DNA of 64,000 nt from Dinochytrium kinnereticum (lineage: Eukaryota > Chytridiomycota > Chytridiomycetes > Chytridiales > Chytridiaceae). Both the position numbers and the translations under genes were made by a program. Positions 57,261 to 64,000 of this stretch are shown here, piece after piece. The stretch's first letter is position 1; every line of letters begins with the position of its first letter. The notes under the pieces were generated by a model. The model ran no database searches and was not told the origin of the DNA. It saw only the letters and a program-made list of their open reading frames with translations. The stretch lies in assembly GCA_027604005.1 (NCBI GenBank), contig JADGJT010000019.1, forward strand, positions 1 through 64,000. The letters are read 5' to 3'.

Positions 57261-60200
57261 ATGTCTACATCAACAACTACTTCTACACCACCATCACCAC
57301 CACCATCACATTCATCCATATCCGTCCCCATCAGATCATCAAGCATGACCGCTGGATCCACACCCCGCGGCCCTCCCCCCGCATCCCTGGGAGCCCTCAT
57401 CACAACCCACCCACCTCCCTCCCTCCGTTCAACACGCCCCTCATCCCTGTCAACGCAGTCACCTGACTCCTCTTCCGCTCCCACCACCTCCTCCTCCTTG
57501 CAGCTCAAGCGTGCGTCAGCTTCATTGAGCCCATCGTCCACCACCCCCGTCTCACTGCCCTTCCTCTCCCTTCAATCATCGGGCAATCACGCAAAGCACC
57601 TTCCTCATCCTCCACCGCCTCATCAATTACCAAGCCCGCCGCTGCATCAGCTGCAGCCCGTTTATCCCCCCACACACTCATCGGCCTCTTCACCATCCTT
57701 ATCAAAGCCCCCCTCATCTCACCCTACCATCTCATCCTCATCGGGTCTCGCCAGCCCCTTGCCTTCTCCCACCCTTGCCTCAGCCATATCCAACGTCCCC
57801 TTCTTTTCTCAACTTCAGCAACAGTATCAGTCCGCAACTGGGTCCATCTCATCCGTCTTTCCATCCTCCACCTCCGCCATCCCGGCCGTCTCCCTTCAAC
57901 AACAGCAACAGCTTCAACCCACCGGAAAGACAGCCGGGCCTTTAAGTTGGCTGTTTCGGCGGTCCAAGAAGCGTGCTGATGTTGGGGAGGATGGCGCGAA
58001 TCCATCTTCATCGTCGACCGCCGTCTCGACTGCGTCAAAGTCGTCGTCCACTGGATCTTCTTTGACGTCGAGAGGGGCAGTTTCTGGCCGCCGTTCCCAA
58101 CGTGGATCGCGGAGGCGACGACGCGATGAGCGTGAGGAGGAGGAGGAGGAGGAGGACGAGGAGGAGGATTTCTTGTTTGACTCCAGCTCTGAGCTTGCCC
58201 GGAACACGTTGGAGAATTCCAAGAGCGGCACCGCCATCTTGTCGTCGCTTCGTCTCTACATTGCTGAACGAAGCATGGACAGCGAATCGGAGGAAGATGA
58301 GGATGAGGAGTTTAGGTTGGTTGGGCAGCAGCAGAGTTTGACGCTGGTTGAGGAGGAGGAGGAGGAGGAGGAGGAGGAGGAAGGGGGGGAGTACGATGCT
58401 GAGGGGGAGGAGGATGGGATTGGGGGTGATGATTCTGATGAAGTGCTGGATGAGGATGAGGCTGCTCCTCCACTTGTTCCCGCTTCATCGGATGAATCTG
58501 ACACGGCCATCACTCCTGTTGACCTTCAAGCCGAAGACACCTCATCGCTCACCCCGTCCTCCTCCTCTGACCCTGACGCCGAGGCTGAGGTTTCGACATT
58601 GAAAGCGTCGACCACCTCCTCGCCCTCTTCCAACATGACGCGCAAGATCTCTGCCTCATCGATCAACTCTTACCTCTACCACCATCATAAGACAGTTGAG
58701 CACCGCGACTCGAGCAACAGTCTGTTAAAGATGAGGAAGGAGGTGGATGTCGATCGAATGGACGGAATTCGACGGTCTTCCCCCCATATGAGTCGATCCG
58801 CCAGTCAAGCCTCCCTCGTGGCCTTGACCGTCCCCAATTCAGGAACGCTCGTCATCCTACCGTCTGAAGCGTTGCACGGGGGCGGTGGAGACGGTGTTGG
58901 TGGGAGGGAGGAAAGCGTCCCGCTCAAGTCGCTTTCCCAGCACAGTGGGTTGAGAAAGATATCTTCCGTGATCTCACGAACGTCGACGGCGTCCTCGTTC
59001 TCGGAGACCAGCTTGTCTTCGGTGGGGTCGCAGTCGTCGTCGGGGGTTTTGGGTGGTGGTGAGATGCAGTCGTTGCTTGTTTCGCCTCTTGCTAGACGAC
59101 CGCCTTTGAATCTGCTGGCTGAGCTTGGACCTCTTGTCGCTGAGAGGTCGGATGAGGAGGAGGAGGAGGGTGACTGTCCTCCAGGTGGCTTTGGAAGCGT
59201 TGTGAGGGTTGTTGTGCCGTGTTCTCCCCCCCCTCCCTCTTCTTCAAGGCGACCCTCCCCTCCGCCTGCAGTGTCGTCGACTTCTTCCCCTCCCCCGCCA
59301 CCGAGATCAACGACCCCAACGTTGAGACGGAAGAAATCGTTGGGGGGTGGGAAGGCTTCTGGGGGCTTGACCATGCCGACCTCTCAGGCCGAGATACTGG
59401 CGAGGCAGCTGAGGTTATCGAGTTCATCGGGGTCGCTTGGGGGAGGAGCGGAGGAGGAGGATGGCGCTGCCATGACGACTTTGGGGAGAGGGTTGCCGAT
59501 GAGGTCTGGCGGGAAGCAGTTGAGGAGGGTTGTGACGAATCCGAATGTCTCTGCTGCTGTTGCTGCTGCTGCTGNNNNNNNNNNCCTCGACCGGTCCACC
59601 GGCCATTGCGGCTGTTTTGTGGGGGACTTTGGCGGCGTCTTCTGCTGGGACGGGGGCTTCCACTTCCCCTTCTGCCTCGTCGGTGGTGAATGGGGGAGAC
59701 GCGTTGATGAAATGGAGGAGAGCCAGTTTTGGGGGATCGACGAGTGACCCTGAGATGGATGATGTGTGTCAGGAGAAGAGGCGGGCTTTGAAGCGACCTG
59801 CGTCGTCGTTTGGGGTTGGAGGGGTTGAGAAGGTTTATTATTCGTCCAAGGAGGCAAAGGGGATCAAGAGGAAGGGGTCTGTTGTTGGTGCGCGTAAGGT
59901 GGACGAGAGGGATGGGGTGGTGGGGGATGGCAACTCATCGATTGGATTGCCGTCGAGGTTTGCAGAGTTGATTGCTGCCAGACCTTTACCTAGACCTGGC
60001 GGTGGTGGTGCTGGAGGGGGTGGTGTTGTTGAGCAACCTCTTCCTCCTCCTCCTCCTCCTCATCCTTCTCCTCCCACGCCTCCTCCATCAACGTTGACAT
60101 CCCCCGCTGAAGAGGGTGACGACACTCCACCTCCACCTCCCCCTGATTCCGAAAAACCCCAGTTGGACCTCTTCTCCGGCCCAAGCGCCCCCCTGACGCG

Positions 60201-60684
60201 ACGACCGCGATCCAACTCGGATGTCGTCAAAGGCTCCAAAGGCCGTGACGAGATCCTCGCAAGCATCGGAGCGCCAGTCCCCCGCGCCGCCTCCCCACCC
60301 CTGCCCCCACCTCCCCCTCGTCGAAGAGGCGGCATGAAAAAGACACCGCCTCGTGGCACCCCCCCGCACGCCCAACCCCCCACCACTTCCCTGACAATGC
60401 CACCCCATCACAACGTGATGATGACGACGGCCAACATGCTCAACCCGACGGTTCCGACGACCTCGACTTCGACGGGGTTTCGGTTGACGTGGGCGGATGA
60501 GATGCGCGGGGGGGAGCTGGAGGTGCATCATGGGTTTGAGGAGTATGTTGAGAGGGTTGTGAGGATTCGGGAGGAGAGGAGGGAGAGGAGGAAGAAGATG
60601 CTTTTGGAGGAGATGAGGAGGAAGGAGACGGGGGTGTTTCATCTTTTGGATGTGGGGCATTCGCCCATGTATGCTTTTGGCTGA
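57261..60684 (+). CDS. Long disordered Ser/Pro-rich protein, interrupted by assembly gap
   Basis: Start ATG at 57261 (MSTSTTTSTPPSPPPSHSS). The frame is open to the N gap at 59575-59584. After the gap the natural continuation is one frame later, ending at 60684 with a basic helical segment (FEEYVERVVRIREERRERRKKML) and HSPMYAFG. The protein is about 1140 residues without the gap: Ser/Pro/Thr-rich, two long acidic Glu runs (about 58135-58170 and 58345-58385), several poly-Pro runs (PPPPPP) that could bind profilin, SH3 or WW domains, and an Ala run at the gap. No folded domain is recognised except perhaps the C-terminal 60 residues. Poly-Pro plus acidic patches hint at a cytoskeletal or polarity scaffold, but this is a guess. 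Confidence 0.6.
59575..59584. other. Assembly gap (10 N) in a coding Ala repeat
   Basis: Ten N directly after a (GCT)n Ala repeat. The frames before and after differ by one, so if the gene is intact the true gap length is a multiple of three and not ten. Confidence 0.95.
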
Positions 60685-61716
60685 TTGTTTTTTTGTTTTT
60701 TTTTCCTTTTTCTCTTTCTTTTTCTTCTGCTTTGGTTTTGGGGGTGGGGTTGGCTGGGCTATCGAGGGGACGGGGTGGGGGGAGGGTTGGGAAAAGAGAG
60801 CGGTTGAGTGGGATGATGGAGGAGAGGGAGAATTGGAAGAGGGATCAATCATTTTTGTGGTTGTTTTTTTTATTCTTCTTCTGGGAACCATCTATAGTTT
60901 TGGTTTTTGGTTTAGTTTTTTCTCGTTTGTTTTGTTTGTTTGGGTTTTTTATTTTATAATTTTTTTTGCTGTTTCTCCCCCTTTTTTTTTAAGGGGGGAG
61001 GTTTTTTGGGGTTATCATTATTATTAATTCTATTTTTTTGGGATGTCGTTGTTGCTGAAGCCTCATAAAATACCTTATTAGGCTGCTATTCTTTTTCTTT
61101 TTTTTTTTGATATCGATGATATGAAAACAGATGATATTAGCAGTCCCCCCTTCCCTTAACCTGACGATTGCTTCTTCCTTTTTTTTTCTAAAAAAAAATG
61201 GCCTGTTCAATGTCAAATGCAGGGTTTGTCTGCCTCATCACTTTGGTTCTGGGGACGTGAAGTGAATAATAGTTAAAATCCATGGTTGTGTTTTTTTCTC
61301 TCTCATTATCATTATTGACACTTTTTCTCTTGCCGTCTGGACATGTTCTGGATTTCTCTTTTCGTGCAAGCAGCACTGTCCGCCTTTCACTTTTTTTGCA
61401 CTTGCTCCACCCTCCCCCCCTCTCCCCCCCTTTTTTTTTTTCTGTTTAGCATTTCTGCGATTTCAAGAAGCGCCAGGTCTATGATGAAAAAGCTCATCGC
61501 GTTTCGTTCCATCTCACAGGGAGACAATTCAGAACCATCACATCACCACAAGAAAAAAGAAAGAAAGGGCAAAAACCATCACATCACCACCAAGAAAAAA
61601 GAAAGGGCGAAAGAAAAAAGAAGAGGCGTGAAATACGGACGCCCGCCCACTTCATCATCAACCACCCACCCACCCTTCCTCCAAAAAAAAAAAAAACAGT
61701 TTAAAAAGAAGCAAGG
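60685..61716. other. Intergenic region, T-rich then A-rich
   Basis: About 1 kb between two plus-strand genes. The left part is T/G-rich with homopolymer T runs, fitting a 3' UTR. 61270-61500 is CT-rich and should contain the promoter of the RBR gene. A direct repeat lies at 61533-61611. No gene is supported. Confidence 0.5.
61533..61611. repeat. About 40-bp direct repeat, two copies
   Basis: The segment accatcacatcaccac followed by an AAGAAAAAAGAAAG purine tail occurs at about 61533 and again at about 61575, a tandem pair just upstream of the RBR gene. Confidence 0.75.
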
Positions 61717-62766
61717 ATGCAAACACCCCGCACCATCACCCACGCCTTTGAAGAGCAACTAAGCCTCGCGTATGAGTCATTGGAGGGTGATGACCTTACT
61801 ATTGCTGTTGAGATGATCCTGGAGGAGGTTGGAGATCTTTCACGGGAGAGGAGGAGGATCGCGCGGGATAAGGAGGTCGCATTGGCTGTTGAGGGTGTTG
61901 TTGAGTTTGAGATGACGCAGGAGGAGGAGGAGGAGGAGGACGAGGACGGTTTGAGAGAGAAGGACGTTCCAAAGGTATCGGTGCTTGAACGATGTGGGAT
62001 ATGCTTTGAACGGGTCGTCGCGTTGGATTTCAGCGATGCCATCCACGCACCCAAAAACGGTGATTCCCCCCCACAAAACCCACATGTATCTCGTTGCTAA
62101 CCTACCTCATCTCACACGACATCACGAAACCAAGCCACCACCCCACCATCCAGCAGCATGACAAGAACGGCCACCGGAATCCGTCTGAACCCCTGTAACC
62201 ACGAGTACTGCCACACCTGCTTCACAACCTACCTCCATCAAAGCATCTCCAATCCTCACGCGCGATTCCCCTTGGAATGCGCGGAACCTTTGTGCGCGAC
62301 CGTCATTGATGTTTCGCACTGCTCCGAGGCTGCTGGGAAGCTTTTTGATGATCTTTTGATGAGGCATTTGGAGGGGATGGGACGGATTTGCAGGTGCCCT
62401 CGACGTGGTTGCTCTGGAATCGTGCCGATGGATGAGGGGGTTATGGAGGTTGTTGGGGAGAGAGAAGGGAACGCGTGGAAAGGTGTTGGGAGATGTTTGA
62501 GTTGCGTGGTGGAGGTTTGTGGAAAGTGTAAGGAGGAGAGACATGCGCCTTTGACGTGTGAGCAGGTTTTGAGGGAGCTGATGATGGAGGGTGGGAGTGG
62601 TGGTGGTGGTGGACGGTTAAGTGAGGATGTTGCTTGTGTTGTGTTGGCCACAGGGAGGGGTTGGAAGAGATGCCCGAGGTGTAGGTTCTTTGTTGAAAAG
62701 GTGGCTGGGTGTAATAATGTGATGTGTCGGTGTGGTGTCAACTTTGATTATGGACGTGTTGGATGA
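61717..62766 (+). CDS. RBR-type (RING-IBR-RING) E3 ubiquitin ligase, RING2 incomplete
   Basis: Exons 61717-62059 and 62135-62766 give 324 residues, joined by a 75-bp intron with branch-like GCTAACC. An acidic helical lead precedes RING1: CGIC, a loop, then PCNHEYCHTC and ECAEPLC. The IBR follows (CRCPRRGCSG, CLSCVVEVCGKCKEERHAPLTC). RING2 has CPRC, the catalytic-type Cys in GCNNVMC, and RCGVNFDY, but the last expected Cys pair is missing before the stop. RBR ligases form a ubiquitin thioester on the RING2 Cys before transfer. Either a further exon follows or the domain is truncated. The RING1 splice was chosen by phase and remains uncertain. Confidence 0.75.
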
Positions 62767-62958
62767 TGTGCCATTGACATGATGTTATCGTGGGATGGTG
62801 TTGACGCGATCCGTCATGCTGCAACGGTTGATGTGACGCGCTTGTTGAAGAAAAAGAGAGGATAAAAAATAAAAAAAAGAAGCGAGAATAAAAAGTTGGG
62901 GGGAGGCACATACGCTCTGTTAAAAGTTGAGAAAACGGAATATCCAACACCCAGCGAA

Positions 62959-64000
62959 ATGGCCGACCTCAAAGTCCTTGCTACCCACGCCTTTAAATCC
63001 AAAGACTACACAACAGCATTGAGCCACTACACAACTCTCATAGCCTCCACCCCCGCACTCTCCTCCAAAGACCTCTCAATCCTCCACGCCAACAAGTCCG
63101 CCTGCCACCTCCACCTCAAGAACCCAATCCAAGCCATTCAGGACGCCAAACGCTCGATTGAGCATGACCCTCTATACGCCAAAGCGCATTATCGATTGGC
63201 TGCGGCGATTTTGGAGTTTGGAGAGTCAGAGGTGGAGGTGGTTGATGAAGAGGTGAAGAGGGATGTGGATCCGGCTTTGGGGAGGGCGAAAGTTGCGGCT
63301 GCTTGCGCTGTGGCGTTGTTGGGGAAAGGGGCTAAGGAGGGGGATCCTGCGGTGGAAGTTTTTACGAGGAGTTGGGGAAAGGCTTGGTGGAGGAGTGTTT
63401 TGCTTTGTTCGACACAGGGGATGGTTGAGGAGGCTTTGAGAGGGAAGAGCTCGGAGGAGAAGGTGGTTTTTGGTTGTCTGTTCTTTAACTTTGGTTTTGG
63501 CGCGTTCTTCTGACTTCCTCATGCAAACTCTAACCTGCACTTTAATGCAACACGTAAGATGATCGTGTTGGCGCCAGGACAATACCACCTTCCTTACCGC
63601 CTCCACCAACCTTTCACCCTCATCGGTCTAGGCTCTACCATCACCACGATACTCGGCATGCCAGGTTCCCACGCCGCCTATATAAACTCATCCATAGCAC
63701 TGTACAATCTGACCTTCAAAATGCAACCCCCCCTCCTCCTATCCGCCATCTGCGTAGACGGCCCAACCTCCACCCTCCACATCACCGACTGCAAAATCGC
63801 CGACATCCCCAACGAGTGCGGTCTCCTTGTTCACGGTGGCACTGCAGTGGTCGCAGGATGCCTCTTTGAAGAAACCGGAAAACAGGCTATTGAGGTTCGA
63901 CAGGGCGGGAGGTTGGAGATGCGGTACACGGTTATTAGAAAGTGTGGACAGGGGATTTCGGCCTACGGAGGGGCCAGGAGGGTTTTTATTGACAGATGTA
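62959..64000 (+). CDS. TPR and parallel beta-helix protein, 3' end outside window
   Basis: Exons 62959-63462 and 63559 to the window edge, joined by a 96-bp intron in phase 0. The N-terminal part (MADLKVLATHAFKSKDYTTALSHY .. AIQDAKRSIEHDPLYAKAHYRLAAA) holds tetratricopeptide repeats of the Hop/PP5 type. The second exon reads MIVLAPGQYHLPYRL, then short repeats (TSTLHITDCKIADIP, AVVAGCLFEETGKQAIEV, LEMRYTVIRKCGQGISAYG) typical of right-handed parallel beta-helix (pectin-lyase-like, FBXO11/CASH-type) proteins. There is no stop before 64000. The TPR part suggests a chaperone or scaffold partner; the beta-helix may bind carbohydrate or protein. The join is supported by phase and by continued open frame on both sides. 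Confidence 0.7.

Overview
This window is nuclear DNA from an intron-rich, gene-dense fungus. It is most likely a zoosporic (chytrid-like) fungus. The fungal call rests on a GATA factor with an 18-residue zinc-finger loop, a LYC1-like acetyltransferase, a STAND NACHT-WD40 protein, GH26-type enzymes and very short spliceosomal introns (mostly 38-65 bp). The flagellate call rests on a probable SPAG17/PF6 orthologue, a flagellar central-pair protein absent from non-flagellated fungi. Gene models were rebuilt by hand by joining open frames at GT..AG sites. For most genes every intron phase closes and the summed exon lengths are a multiple of three, which is the main evidence for the exon coordinates given.

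Left part (1-12.8 kb): a partial disordered Gly/Gln-rich protein; an unrecognised multi-pass membrane protein (-); MCM-binding protein MCMBP (-), divergent from a methyltransferase/D-Ala-D-Ala-ligase-like ATP-grasp fusion enzyme (+); a LYC1-like GNAT acetyltransferase (-) only 26 bp downstream of an F-box/LRR-like gene (-); and a GATA-type transcription factor (+).

Middle (12.9-28 kb): a type II membrane M1 aminopeptidase (+); a large NACHT-WD40 STAND protein with a myristoylation-type N terminus (+); a probable mitochondrial FKBP prolyl isomerase with two micro-exons (-); and a convergent pair of paralogous membrane-anchored GH26-like glycosidases with identical intron positions.

Centre-right (28-51 kb): a tight minus-strand run, in transcription order an Arg/Asp-rich coiled-coil protein, Sec1/Munc18 with a long Gln/Pro/Tyr-rich tail, and SPAG17, separated by only 64 and 66 bp. 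Then a USP deubiquitinase (+), COA6 (+), and an anoctamin (-) that splices in phase with a 1200-residue disordered upstream region.

Right part (51-64 kb): hexokinase (-) with a G-quadruplex-like tract upstream; 3 kb of AT-rich microsatellite DNA; a long disordered protein interrupted by a 10-N gap; an RBR-type E3 ligase with an incomplete RING2; and a TPR plus beta-helix protein that runs off the window.

The set is mostly housekeeping (replication, secretion, ubiquitin system, respiration, glycolysis, cilium). The less ordinary genes are the methyltransferase/ATP-grasp fusion, the NACHT-WD40 protein, the GH26 pair, the Sec1 tail and the possible anoctamin fusion.
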